From Streptomyces mirabilis (GTDB taxonomy: Bacteria > Actinomycetota > Actinomycetes > Streptomycetales > Streptomycetaceae), in NCBI RefSeq assembly GCF_039503195.1, contig NZ_JBCJKP010000001.1, forward strand, positions 1,488,001 to 1,552,000: DNA of 64,000 nt, written 5' to 3'. Below are positions 24,682 to 33,374 of the stretch, piece after piece; position 1 is the stretch's first letter, and each line of letters starts with the position of its first letter. A program made the position numbers and the translations under genes. The notes beneath the pieces are model-generated. The model had not been told where the DNA came from and searched no databases. It saw only the letters and a list, made by a program, of their open reading frames with translations.

Positions 24682-26240
24682 CGGTGGCCGAACTGCGACA
24701 TGGCGGGCAGCGCCTTGTCGTCGAAGCCGAACAGCGCCTGGTTCTCCCAGCCGTTGCCGGACGTGGCGTCGGCCGGGTCCCAGCCGTTGCCGGTGACGGC
24801 GGTCCAGGTGGCCTCCCAGTAGAAGACACCGAGGCCGCGGCCGTTCGGGACGGCCTCCACGACGTTCATCACGTCCCGCAGCCACGCGGACTGCCCGGCG
24901 GTGGTGGCCGGGTAGCCGGAAACCAGCTCACCGGTCGTGTCGATCTGGTTGACGAGCGAGTCGTCGCTGTCGAGACGGAAGGGGTAGGCCGTCTCGGCCA
25001 GGAACACCGGCTTGCCGTAGCGCGCGGCCGCGTCGTCCAGGGTCGTCTGGAAGTCGGAGAGCGGGCCGTGCCAGTAGCCGTAGTAGGACAGGCCGATGGC
25101 GTCGAACTTCACGCCGCTTGAGACCGCGTTGTCGAACCACCAGCGGGTGCCGGACAGGTCGCCGCCCTTGGCGAGGTGCAGCGCGACGGTCGTCGACGAG
25201 CTGACGGCCTTGACGGCGTCGTAGCCGGAGTTGAGGAGCCCGGCAAGCTGCGACCAGTTGTCGGTGGAGCCCTCGGACCACAGCATCCCGCCGTTGATCT
25301 CGTTGCCGACCTGGACCATGTCGGCGGTGGTGCCCTGCGCCTTCAGCGCGTTGAGGACGTCGTACGTGTGGTTGTAGACGTCCGTCTTCAGCTGGCTGTA
25401 GGAGTGGCCCGCCCAGGCGGCCGGCTTGGTCTGGGCGCCGGGATCGGCCCAGGTGTCCGAGTAGTGGAAGTCGACCAGGAGCTTCATGCCCTGCGCCTTG
25501 ATGCGCTTGGCCATCGCCAGGACGCGCGTCTTGTTGTTGTAACCGTCGGCGGGGTTCACCCAGACCTTCAGGCGCGCGTAGTTCATACCTGCGGACTTCA
25601 GGATGGCGAGCGCGTCACCGGTGGTGCCGGAGCTGGTCCTGTAGACGCCGCCGAGGGCCTCGCTCTTGGCGAGGGAGGAGATGTCGGAGCCCTTGACGGA
25701 GAGCCCGGTGGCGCTGCCGGAGGTGAACGTCAGGTCGTCGACGTTGATCCAGTTGCCCGCGTTGGCATCGGAGTCGATGCTGATCGTGCACTGGTTGCCG
25801 GTCACCACGACGGGGACGACGAGGTGTATCCATCCGCTGCTGGAGACCGGCAGGTCGGTGCGCTGCTCGGTGCCGCCGCAGTTCTTCAGCGCGAGGTAGG
25901 CGGAGTTCTGGCCGCCGCCCGAGCGCACCCAGGCGGTGAGCCGGTAGTTCCCGTTGGTCAGTCCGGAGAGGTACTGGTACGTCTCCACCTTGTAGGCGGC
26001 GGAGGAGTACTGCGTGAGGCGGTAACCACCGCTGTGGCCCCCGGCCTCCACGTAGGAGGCGCCGGTGTCGCCGTACTCCGACCAGCCGGCGGGCGTGGCC
26101 GTGCCGGCGCCGTCGGCCTCGAATCCGGCGTTGGTGAGGGTGCTCGCCGCCTGTGCCGTCTGCGCGGGCAGGGCGGTGAGGGCCAGCCCGGCCGCGAGCG
26201 GCAGCAGCAGGGTCCTGAGTGTGCGTCTGGGATGGAACAT
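24678..26240 (-). CDS. Secreted GH53 arabinogalactan endo-beta-1,4-galactanase with N-terminal carbohydrate-binding module
   Basis: A 520-residue extracellular enzyme that cuts beta-1,4-galactan. The signal peptide (about 1-32, cut after AQTAQA) is twin-arginine-like only weakly. Residues 33-175 form a beta-sandwich module (TLTNAGFEADGAGTATPAGW, NWINVDDLTF), similar to CBM61-type galactan binding. Residues 180-520 are the GH53 barrel with acid/base Glu314 in QVGNEINGGMLW and nucleophile Glu416 in FLAETAYP; GSDISSLAKSEALGGVY is also diagnostic. It is adjacent to GH42 and a sugar importer, forming a galactan-degradation locus like the Bacillus gan operon. The stop codon lies in a tandem repeat. 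Confidence 0.93.
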   Translation of the reverse strand: MFHPRRTLRTLLLPLAAGLALTALPAQTAQAASTLTNAGFEADGAGTATPAGWSEYGDTGASYVEAGGHSGGYRLTQYSSAAYKVETYQYLSGLTNGNYRLTAWVRSGGGQNSAYLALKNCGGTEQRTDLPVSSSGWIHLVVPVVVTGNQCTISIDSDANAGNWINVDDLTFTSGSATGLSVKGSDISSLAKSEALGGVYRTSSGTTGDALAILKSAGMNYARLKVWVNPADGYNNKTRVLAMAKRIKAQGMKLLVDFHYSDTWADPGAQTKPAAWAGHSYSQLKTDVYNHTYDVLNALKAQGTTADMVQVGNEINGGMLWSEGSTDNWSQLAGLLNSGYDAVKAVSSSTTVALHLAKGGDLSGTRWWFDNAVSSGVKFDAIGLSYYGYWHGPLSDFQTTLDDAAARYGKPVFLAETAYPFRLDSDDSLVNQIDTTGELVSGYPATTAGQSAWLRDVMNVVEAVPNGRGLGVFYWEATWTAVTGNGWDPADATSGNGWENQALFGFDDKALPAMSQFGHR

Positions 26241-26404
26241 CTTCGTCCGTCGTCCCTTCGACGTGATGGGAATGGGGGTGCCCCCGGAGTGGCTCTGGGG
26301 GCGCCCCCTCCGCCCGCGGCTCTCGTGGCACTCACGGGCGGAGGGGAGTTCGGCTCGGCCGCGGGGCCCTGCGACCCGGCGGCGGTCGGGTGAGGCGTGA
26401 AGTC

Positions 26405-26478
26405 GTACGGCGAGGACGGCGGTCGGCTCAGCCGTCAGGCCGTACGGCCGGGACGGCGGTCGGCTCAGCCGTCGAGCC
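26405..26478. repeat. Two tandem copies of a 37-bp repeat over the GH42 stop codon
   Basis: Units 26405-26441 and 26442-26478 share GACGGCGGTCGGCTCAGCCG and flanking bases with few differences. The GH42 stop codon (26467-26465) is inside the second copy, so the duplication extends just beyond the coding sequence. It looks like a recent tandem duplication of the gene's end. Confidence 0.8.
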
Positions 26479-28486
26479 GTACGACCCGGACGGCCCCCGC
26501 GGGCAGCACGAGGCGGCCCGTGGCGCGTTCGCCCGTCAGCAGCTCGGTGCCGGCCGCGTCCAGCGGCACCTTGGCGTCCGACGAGGTGTGGTTGATCGCG
26601 AACAGGAAGGTGCCCGACTCACCGCTGCGGCGCACCACTTCGACATCGCGGGGCAGGTCGGCCGGCGGCGCGATCCGCGCGTCGTCGGACGCCCAGCCGA
26701 TGAGGGCGTCCAGGCCCTGCGCGCCGAGGCGGGTGGAGACGTACCAGGCGGAGCCCTCGCCGAGCCGGTGACGGGTGACGGCCGGGTGGCCCGCGGTGAG
26801 TCCGTCGGCGTACGTCCACACGGTCTCGGCGCCGCGCGGCACCACGAACTCGGTCCAGACGTCGCCGGTGAGCTCGGAGCCGTCGGGGCCGGTGATCCGG
26901 ACCCGGTCGTCCTTCAGGAGCGGCGAGAACTCCTCGACGGTCAGGCCGAGCACGTCCCTCAGCGCACCGGGGTAGGCACCCTGGTGCACGGCGTCGTGCT
27001 CGTCGACGATGCCGGAGAAGTACGAGACGACGAGGGTGCCGCCGTGTCCGACGTACTCCCTGAGGTTGTTCCCGGCGGCCTCGGTCATCAGGTAGAGGGC
27101 GGGGACGACGACAAGGGGATAGGCCGACAAATCGGCTTCCGGGTGGGCGAAGTCGACCGTGAGGTGACGGTCGTAGAGCGCCTCGTAGAACGCGTCGGCG
27201 CGCTCGCGCGGGTCGTGGTCCTCGCTGGGGCGCCAGTCGAGGCTCTGCGCCCACCACGAGTGCCAGTCCCACAGCACGGCGGCGTCGGCGACGGTGCGGC
27301 TGCCCTTGACCGAGGTCAGCGACTCGACGGACGCGCCGAGTTCGACGACCTCGCGCCAGACCCGGGAGTCGGTGCCGGCGTGCGGCAGCATCGCCGAGTG
27401 GAACTTCTCGGCGCCGCGCCGGGACTGCCGCCACTGGAAGAACATGGCGCCCTCGGAGCCGCGCGCCACGTGCGCGAGGGAGTTGCGGGCCATCTGGCCC
27501 GGGGACTTCGCCGGGTTGCGGGGCTGCCAGTTGACGCCGGACGTGGAGTGTTCGAGCAGCAGCCAGGGGGCGCCGCCCGCGACGGAGCGGGTGAGGTCGG
27601 CGGCCATCGCGAGGTTGACGTGGGTGCGGCGGCCGTCGGTGATCAGGTAGTGGTCGTTGGTGACGAGGTCGACCTCACGGCCCCAGGCCCAGTAGTCGAC
27701 GGAGTCGCACTGGCTGAGGGCGGTCATGAAGTTCGTGGTGACCGGGATGCCGGGGGCGAGGCGGTGCAGGATGTCCCGCTCGGCGACGAAGTTCTCGCGC
27801 ATGGTCTCGTCGGCGAAGCGCTTGTAGTCCAGGGCCTGGGCCGGGTTGCCGACCGTGGGGGTCACGCGCGGCGGGTTGATCTGCTCGAAGTCCGCGTAGC
27901 GCTGGCCCCAGAAGGCGGTGCCCCAGGCCTCGTTGACCGCGTCCACGGTCCCGTACGTGCGAGCCAGCCAGCGGCGGAAGTGGGCGGCGCAGGACGCGCA
28001 GTAGCAGGCCGAGACGGGCACTCCGTACTCGTTGTGGACGTGCCAGAGGGCGAGCGCGGGATGGTCGGCGTACCGGGTGGCGAGTGCGGTGGTGATGCTC
28101 GCCGCGGCGGCGCGGTAGTCGCTGTTGCTGTGGCAGATGGCGCCGCGCGAGCCGAACTCGTAGCGGGTGCCGTCGGCGGCCACCGGCAGCGCCTCGGGGT
28201 GCTCGCGGTAGAACCAGGCGGGCGGCGCGACGGTCGGGGTGCCGAGGTCGGCACGGATGCCGTTCTCGTGCAGCAGGTCGAGCAGTCGGTCCAGCCAGCC
28301 GAAGTCGTGCGTCCCCCGGGCGGGTTCGAGCAGCGCCCAGGAGAAGATCCCGACGCTCACCATCGTGACACCCGCCTCGCGCATCAGCCGGACGTCCTCG
28401 TGCCAGACGTTTTCCGGCCACTGCTCGGGGTTGTAGTCCCCACCGAAGGCGAGCCCGGTGAGGCCCTTGGGTGTGGTCTCCGGCAT
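26465..28486 (-). CDS. GH42 beta-galactosidase
   Basis: A 673-residue cytoplasmic enzyme releasing galactose from beta-galactosides and galacto-oligosaccharides. The barrel starts with FGGDYNPEQWPENVWHEDV; the acid/base is Glu153 in HVHNEYG, the nucleophile Glu312 in LLLEHSTSGVNW, and a zinc-type cysteine cluster ACYCASCAAHF follows the acid/base. The trimerisation domain (LYLMTEAAGNNLREYVGHGG) and a small beta domain close the protein. ATG 28486 follows GGGAGAAG. It is divergent from the ABC importer operon and likely degrades oligosaccharides delivered by it after GH53 cleavage outside. The 3' end is in a 37-bp duplication. Confidence 0.94.
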   Translation of the reverse strand: MPETTPKGLTGLAFGGDYNPEQWPENVWHEDVRLMREAGVTMVSVGIFSWALLEPARGTHDFGWLDRLLDLLHENGIRADLGTPTVAPPAWFYREHPEALPVAADGTRYEFGSRGAICHSNSDYRAAAASITTALATRYADHPALALWHVHNEYGVPVSACYCASCAAHFRRWLARTYGTVDAVNEAWGTAFWGQRYADFEQINPPRVTPTVGNPAQALDYKRFADETMRENFVAERDILHRLAPGIPVTTNFMTALSQCDSVDYWAWGREVDLVTNDHYLITDGRRTHVNLAMAADLTRSVAGGAPWLLLEHSTSGVNWQPRNPAKSPGQMARNSLAHVARGSEGAMFFQWRQSRRGAEKFHSAMLPHAGTDSRVWREVVELGASVESLTSVKGSRTVADAAVLWDWHSWWAQSLDWRPSEDHDPRERADAFYEALYDRHLTVDFAHPEADLSAYPLVVVPALYLMTEAAGNNLREYVGHGGTLVVSYFSGIVDEHDAVHQGAYPGALRDVLGLTVEEFSPLLKDDRVRITGPDGSELTGDVWTEFVVPRGAETVWTYADGLTAGHPAVTRHRLGEGSAWYVSTRLGAQGLDALIGWASDDARIAPPADLPRDVEVVRRSGESGTFLFAINHTSSDAKVPLDAAGTELLTGERATGRLVLPAGAVRVVRLDG

Positions 28487-28499
28487 GGATCTTCTCCCG

Positions 28500-28514
28500 T
28501 TTAATCGATCATTT
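28500..28514. promoter_or_regulatory. Possible LacI-type operator (TTTAATCGATCATTT)
   Basis: TTTAATCGATCATTT is a near-palindrome around ATCGAT, 14 bp upstream of the GH42 start, resembling AATCGATT-type LacI-family sites. It differs from the operator at 28603, so a second regulator may act here. Weak evidence. Confidence 0.25.
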
Positions 28515-28574
28515 GGGAACGTGCACACACTCGATCAGCGGCGCGAGGCCAACATAACCGCACAGCAACAACCA

Positions 28575-28616
28575 TTGACAAGTGTCCGGGATGTTTCTCT
28601 ACTGTGAACGCTCACA
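28575..28616 (+). promoter_or_regulatory. Promoter with overlapping LacI-family operator (TGTGAACGCTCACA)
   Basis: TTGACA (28575-28580), a 17-bp spacer and TCTACT (28598-28603) form a housekeeping-type promoter. TGTGAACGCTCACA (28603-28616), a LacI-family palindrome with TGTGA/TCACA arms, begins at the last -10 base and would cover the start site. Binding would block transcription of the importer operon. The regulator is probably the LacI protein encoded at its end. The operator also lies 117 bp upstream of the divergent GH42 gene. Confidence 0.7.
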
Positions 28617-28672
28617 GAAGCATGGCACGGTCGCCGCAGCAGGCGGAGACCCAGGTCAGGGGAGAAAGATCC

Positions 28673-29992
28673 ATGCCAAACACGAAGCTGCGTCGCCTCG
28701 TGGCCACCTCCATCGCCGTCACGCTCGGCGGCACCGCACTCGCCGCCTGCGGCACGTCGGACGACAAGAGCTCGTCCGAGTCGGGCCCCGTGTCCCTGAC
28801 GTACTGGTCCTGGGCTCCGGGCATGGACAAGGTGACCGACCTCTGGAACAAGGGGCCGGGCAAGCAGCAGAAGATCACGGTCACGGTGAAGAAGCAGGCG
28901 TCGGGCGACACGCTGGTCACCAAGATCCTCACCGCGCACAAGGCGAAGAAGGCCCCGGACCTGGTCCAGGCCGAGTACCAGGCGCTGCCGACCCTGGTCA
29001 GCAATGACGCGCTCGCCGACATAGCGGGCGAGTCGAAGGACGCGAAGAGCAAGTTCGCCGACGGTGTCTGGCAGCAGACGACCCTGGGCTCGGACGCCGT
29101 GTACGCGATCCCGCAGGACATCGGCCCGATGATGTTCTACTACCGCCAGGACCTCTTCAAGAAGTACGGCCTGACGGTTCCCACGACCTGGGAGCAGTTC
29201 GCCGAGACGGCCCGCGCGCTGAAGAAGAAGGCTCCGGACAAGGACCTGACGACCTTCTCCGCCAACGACTCCGGCCTCTTCGCGGGTCTCGCCCAGCAGG
29301 CGGGCGCCAAGTGGTGGACCGCCTCGGGCGACAAGTGGAAGGTCGGCATCGACGACGCGGCGACGAAGAAGGTCGCCGACTTCTGGGGCGGCCTCGTCAA
29401 GGAGGGCGCGATCGACAACCAGCCGATGTACACGCCCTCCTGGAACAAGGCGCTGAACACCGGCAAGCAGATCGCCTGGGTCAGCGCGGTGTGGGCGCCG
29501 GGCACCCTCACCACCGCGGCCCCCGACACCAAGGGCAAGTGGGCGATGGCCCCGCTGCCTCAGTGGGACGGCAGCACGGACGTCACCGGCAGCTGGGGCG
29601 GCTCCTCGACGGCCGTCACCACGGACTCGCAGCACAAGGCGGCCGCCGCGAAGTTCGCGACCTGGCTGAACACGGACCCGCAGGCGGTGGCCGCGCTGGC
29701 GAAGGAGGGCGGCATCTACCCGGCCGCCACCACCGCGCAGACCAGTGACGCCTTCTCCCAGCCGCCGGCGTTCTTCTCCAACCAGGCGGACTTCTACCCG
29801 AAGGCCGCGGAGATCGCCAAGACCACCGCGCCCTCCGCCTGGGGCCCGAACGTGAACGTCGCCTACACGACCTTCAATGACGCCTTCGGCGCCGCCGCCA
29901 AGGACAAGTCGGACTTCGGTACCGCCCTGAAGAAGATGCAGGACAACACGGTGGCCGACCTCAAGAAGCATGGCTTCGGGGTCGCTCAGTGA
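28673..29992 (+). CDS. Sugar ABC transporter substrate-binding lipoprotein
   Basis: A 439-residue family 1 extracellular solute-binding protein. The lipoprotein signal peptide has lipobox LAAC at about residue 26, followed by a Ser/Asp-rich linker. The mature part shows SLTYWSWAPGMDKVTDLWN, QDIGPMMFYYRQDLFKKYGL and TGSWGGSSTAVTT, as in maltose/multiple-sugar binders. ATG 28673 follows GGGGAGAAAG. It is first in a four-gene operon with two permeases and LacI. The gene context (GH53, GH42) suggests galacto-oligosaccharides as ligand. Confidence 0.93.
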   Translation: MPNTKLRRLVATSIAVTLGGTALAACGTSDDKSSSESGPVSLTYWSWAPGMDKVTDLWNKGPGKQQKITVTVKKQASGDTLVTKILTAHKAKKAPDLVQAEYQALPTLVSNDALADIAGESKDAKSKFADGVWQQTTLGSDAVYAIPQDIGPMMFYYRQDLFKKYGLTVPTTWEQFAETARALKKKAPDKDLTTFSANDSGLFAGLAQQAGAKWWTASGDKWKVGIDDAATKKVADFWGGLVKEGAIDNQPMYTPSWNKALNTGKQIAWVSAVWAPGTLTTAAPDTKGKWAMAPLPQWDGSTDVTGSWGGSSTAVTTDSQHKAAAAKFATWLNTDPQAVAALAKEGGIYPAATTAQTSDAFSQPPAFFSNQADFYPKAAEIAKTTAPSAWGPNVNVAYTTFNDAFGAAAKDKSDFGTALKKMQDNTVADLKKHGFGVAQ

Positions 29993-30912
29993 CGACGGCA
30001 CGTCGGAAGTCGTACGGGGTCAAGGGGGCCCCGTACGCTTTCCTCCTCCCCGCGACGATCCTCTTCGCCCTCTTCTTCGCGCTGCCCATCGGCTACGCGC
30101 TCTGGCTGAGCCTGCACAAGGTGCAGGTCAAGGGCCTGGGCCTGGGCTCGGGCGCCCGCAAGGAGGTCTGGGCGGGGCTGGCGAACTACAAGGACGCCCT
30201 CTCCGACTCCGAGCTGCTGAGCGGCGCGGTGCGCGTGCTGGGCTACGGCGCCATCGTGATCCCGGTGATGCTGGGCCTCGCACTGCTGTTCGCGCTGATG
30301 CTCGACACGGACAAGGTGCGCCTGGCCCCCTTCACCCGGCTCGCGATCTTCCTGCCGTACGCCATTCCCGGCGTCGTCGCCGCGCTGCTGTGGGGCTTCC
30401 TGTACCTCCCCGACGTCAGCCCCTTCTACTTCGTCCTCGACAAGCTGGGGATGCCGCAGCCGAACCTTCTGGACGGCGGCCCGCTGTATCTCGCCCTGTC
30501 CAACATCGCGGTCTGGGGCGGCACCGGCTTCAACATGATCGTCATCTACACCTCGCTGCAGGCCATCCCGGCCGAGGTGTACGAGGCGGCGAAGCTGGAC
30601 GGCGCCACGCCCCTGCAGATCGCGCTGAAGATCAAGATCCCGATGGTGGCGCCCTCGCTGGTGCTCACCTTCTTCTTCTCGATCATCGCGACGCTCCAGG
30701 TGTTCAGCGAGCCGACCACCCTCAAACCCCTCACCAACTCCGTCTCCACGACCTGGAGTCCGCTGATGAAGGTGTACCAGGACGCCTTCGGCAAGGGCGA
30801 CATCTACTCGGCCGCCGCGGAGGCGGCGATCATCGCCGTCGTCACCCTCGTCCTGTCCTTCGGCTTCCTGCGGGCCGCGAATTCCCGTAACAAGCAGGAG
30901 GCAGCACGATGA
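29989..30912 (+). CDS. Sugar ABC transporter permease (MalF type)
   Basis: A 307-residue inner-membrane permease with about six helices. The cytoplasmic EAA loop is YEAAKLDGATPLQIALKIKI, the docking site for the shared ATPase. GTG 29989 overlaps the stop of the binding-protein gene (GTGA), and the stop overlaps the next ATG (ATGA). No ATPase gene is in the operon; in Streptomyces such importers are energised by the multiple-sugar ATPase MsiK encoded elsewhere. Confidence 0.94.
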   Translation: MTTARRKSYGVKGAPYAFLLPATILFALFFALPIGYALWLSLHKVQVKGLGLGSGARKEVWAGLANYKDALSDSELLSGAVRVLGYGAIVIPVMLGLALLFALMLDTDKVRLAPFTRLAIFLPYAIPGVVAALLWGFLYLPDVSPFYFVLDKLGMPQPNLLDGGPLYLALSNIAVWGGTGFNMIVIYTSLQAIPAEVYEAAKLDGATPLQIALKIKIPMVAPSLVLTFFFSIIATLQVFSEPTTLKPLTNSVSTTWSPLMKVYQDAFGKGDIYSAAAEAAIIAVVTLVLSFGFLRAANSRNKQEAAR

Positions 30913-31814
30913 GTTCTCTTGCCGTACGCAAGGCCGCACCGGCCGCGGGTACCACCCCCGGCACCGCCCAGGGCCCGCCCCTGCGCCGCCGTATCGCCCT
31001 CGTGCCCACCCTGACGCTGCTGCTCGGCGCGCTCTACTGCCTGCTGCCCGTCGCGTGGGTGCTGATCGCGGCGACCAAGTCGGGCCGTGAGCTGTTCTCG
31101 ACCTTCACGTTCCTGCCGGGCTCCGGCTTCACGCAGAACGTCAAGGACCTCAACGCCTACCGCGACGGGATCTACTGGAAGTGGATGGGCAACTCCGCCC
31201 TCTACGCGGGCCTCGGCGCCCTCCTGTCGACGGCCGTCTCGGCGCTCAGCGGCTACGCCCTCGCGATCTACCGCTTCCGCGGCCGCGAAACCGTCTTCGG
31301 CGTCCTGATGGCGGGCGTGCTCATGCCGCCCGTGATCCTGGCGATCCCGCAGTACCTGCTGCTGGCGAAGGCGGACCTCACGGACTCGTACGCGTCCGTG
31401 CTGCTCCCCCTCATCCTCTCCCCGTACGGCGTCTACCTCGCCCGGATCTACTCCTCCGCGGCCGTGCCCGGTGACGTGGTCGAGGCCGGGCGGATGGACG
31501 GGGCGAGCGAGTGGCGGATCTTCACCCGGATCGCGCTGCCGATGATGGTGCCCGGACTGGTGACGGTGTTCCTCTTCCAGTTCGTCGCCGTGTGGAACAA
31601 CTTCCTGCTGCCGTACATCATGCTCAGCGACGACGAGAAGTTCCCGATCACGCTGGGTCTGTTCACGCTGCTCGAACAGGGCTCCAACACCCCGGCGCTG
31701 TACACGCTGGTGATCACCGGCGCGCTGCTCGCGATCGTTCCGCTCATCGCTCTCTTCCTGGTCATCCAGCGATTCTGGAGCCTCGATCTCCTCTCGGGAG
31801 CCGTAAAGTCGTGA
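30909..31814 (+). CDS. Sugar ABC transporter permease (MalG type)
   Basis: A 301-residue permease. An Ala/Pro-rich N-terminal tail precedes six helices; the EAA loop reads VVEAGRMDGASEWRIFTRIA. ATG overlaps the MalF-type stop, and the stop overlaps the LacI gene's GTG. It completes the heterodimeric channel for the locus. Confidence 0.94.
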   Translation: MSSLAVRKAAPAAGTTPGTAQGPPLRRRIALVPTLTLLLGALYCLLPVAWVLIAATKSGRELFSTFTFLPGSGFTQNVKDLNAYRDGIYWKWMGNSALYAGLGALLSTAVSALSGYALAIYRFRGRETVFGVLMAGVLMPPVILAIPQYLLLAKADLTDSYASVLLPLILSPYGVYLARIYSSAAVPGDVVEAGRMDGASEWRIFTRIALPMMVPGLVTVFLFQFVAVWNNFLLPYIMLSDDEKFPITLGLFTLLEQGSNTPALYTLVITGALLAIVPLIALFLVIQRFWSLDLLSGAVKS

Positions 31815-32842
31815 CCATGACCAACGCGGGCGGCAGGCGCAGACCGCCGACGATCCATGATGTCGCGCGCGAGGCCGGCGTGTCCCGGGGCACGGTGTCG
31901 CGGGTGCTCAACGGCGGGCACTACGTGAGCCCGGCGGCACAGGAGGCGGTCAACGCCGCCATCCGCAGAACGGGCTACGTCGTGAACCGGCACGCCCGTT
32001 CGCTGATCACCGGCCGCTCCGACTCGATCGGCTTCCTGCTCACCGAACCGCAGGAGAGGTTCTTCGAGGACCCGAACTTCAACGTCCTGCTGCGCGGCTG
32101 CACCCAGGCGCTGGCCGGGCACGACATTCCGCTCCTGCTGATGCTCGCGGGCACCGAGGACGAACGGCGGCGCATAACGCGGTACATCACGGCGGGCCAC
32201 GTCGACGGAGTGCTGCTGGTCTCCAGCCACTCGGGCGACCCGGTCGCCGAGCAGCTGCGTGAGGCGGGCGTGCCGCTGGTCGCCTGCGGCAAGCCCATCG
32301 GGCTCGGCTCCAAGGTGAGTTACGTCGCGGCCGACGACCGCGACGGCGCCCGGGACATGGTCAAGCACCTGGTCTCCCTGGGCCGTCGCCGCATCGGGAT
32401 GGTCACGGGCCCGCTCGACACCCCGGGCGGTGTCGAGCGGCTCGCGGGCTACCGGGAGGTGCTCGCCGAGGCGGGCATCGAGGCCGACGACCGCCTCGTC
32501 GCCTCCGGCGACTACAGCCGGGCCAGCGGTGAGGCGGCCGCCGAACAGCTCCTCGACCGCGCCGCGGACATGGACGCGGTGTTCGTCGCCTCCGACCTGA
32601 TGGCCCAGGGCGTGCTGGCCGCGCTGCACAAGGCCGGCCGCCGGGTCCCGGAGGACGTCGCCGTCGGCGGCTTCGACGACTCCCCCGCCGCCACCGCGGT
32701 CACCCCCGCCCTCACCACCATCCGCCAGCCCTGGGACCGCATCAGCAACGAGATGGTGCGGGTGCTGCTCGCCCAGATAGGGGGCGATGACCCGGCGGCG
32801 GTGATCCTGCCGACGGAACTGGTACGACGCGACTCGACCTGA
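31811..32842 (+). CDS. LacI-family transcriptional regulator of the galactan locus
   Basis: A 343-residue repressor. The N-terminal helix-turn-helix and hinge read PTIHDVAREAGVSRGTVSRV, LNGGHYVSPAAQEAV and NRHARSLITGRSDSIGFLL. The periplasmic-binding-like sensor domain follows, with FVASDLMAQGVLAALHKAG and DVAVGGFDDSPAA. GTG 31811 overlaps the permease stop (GTGA) and has GGGAG at a good distance; ATG 31817 is the alternative. It probably binds TGTGAACGCTCACA at 28603-28616 and is relieved by a galactoside. Confidence 0.93.
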   Translation: MTMTNAGGRRRPPTIHDVAREAGVSRGTVSRVLNGGHYVSPAAQEAVNAAIRRTGYVVNRHARSLITGRSDSIGFLLTEPQERFFEDPNFNVLLRGCTQALAGHDIPLLLMLAGTEDERRRITRYITAGHVDGVLLVSSHSGDPVAEQLREAGVPLVACGKPIGLGSKVSYVAADDRDGARDMVKHLVSLGRRRIGMVTGPLDTPGGVERLAGYREVLAEAGIEADDRLVASGDYSRASGEAAAEQLLDRAADMDAVFVASDLMAQGVLAALHKAGRRVPEDVAVGGFDDSPAATAVTPALTTIRQPWDRISNEMVRVLLAQIGGDDPAAVILPTELVRRDST

Positions 32843-32949
32843 TCCGCCGGACAGGCCCTGGGGGCCGGGACCGGTCAGGATTCGAGAAGCCTCCCGGCCC
32901 TCCCCCGCTCTACCGTGAAAGCACCGGAACACACCACGGAGGAGTCACC

Positions 32950-33303
32950 ATGACCGCAGGGCTGAAGACCATCGTCTACCCCGTCAAGGACCTCGCACGG
33001 GCGAAGGCCCTGTTCGGCGCGTTGCTCGGCACGGAGCCCTACGCGGACACCGCGTACTACGTCGGATTCAAGGACTCCGGGCAGGACGTCGGCCTCGACC
33101 CCAACGGTCACGCCAAGGGGATGACCGGACCGGTCCCGTACTGGCACGTCGACGACATCCGGGCGACGTTGGCGGCCCTGCTGGGAGCCGGGGCCGAGAC
33201 GCTCCAGGACGTCCAGGACGTGGGCGGCGGCAGGCTGATCGCCTCGGTCAAGGACACGGACGGGAACCTCGTCGGGCTCCTCCAGGACGGCTCCGGCGCG
33301 TAG
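32950..33303 (+). CDS. VOC-family (glyoxalase/bleomycin-resistance-like) protein
   Basis: A 117-residue single VOC unit: TIVYPVKDLARAKALFGALL, then PVPYWHVDDIRATLAALLGA and ASVKDTDGNLVGLLQD. The usual first metal His is not obvious at the N terminus (YPVKD), whereas the WHVDD His and late Glu-like position are partly kept, so metal dependence is doubtful. GGAGGAGT precedes the ATG. The MarR gene 71 bp downstream may share its control. Confidence 0.85.
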   Translation: MTAGLKTIVYPVKDLARAKALFGALLGTEPYADTAYYVGFKDSGQDVGLDPNGHAKGMTGPVPYWHVDDIRATLAALLGAGAETLQDVQDVGGGRLIASVKDTDGNLVGLLQDGSGA

Positions 33304-33317
33304 CCCCGCCGGGTTGT

Positions 33318-33336
33318 TGCAACCGCACTAGTTGCA
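33318..33336. promoter_or_regulatory. Inverted repeat TGCAAC-N7-GTTGCA, candidate MarR operator
   Basis: Perfect 6-bp arms separated by 7 bp, 38 bp upstream of the MarR-family gene. The left arm is itself part of the palindrome GTTGCAAC. MarR proteins typically bind such sites in their own promoter. Confidence 0.6.
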
Positions 33337-33374
33337 CACTCAATAAAACCCTGGACCTCTGTTACCGTTCACAT

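Noticed and set aside
26390..28504. A 704-codon plus-strand frame antisense to the GH42 gene
   Set aside because: Mirrors the GH42 codons; sequence is Gly/Val/Asp/Arg-rich with no domain; GH42 is fully supported by catalytic motifs.
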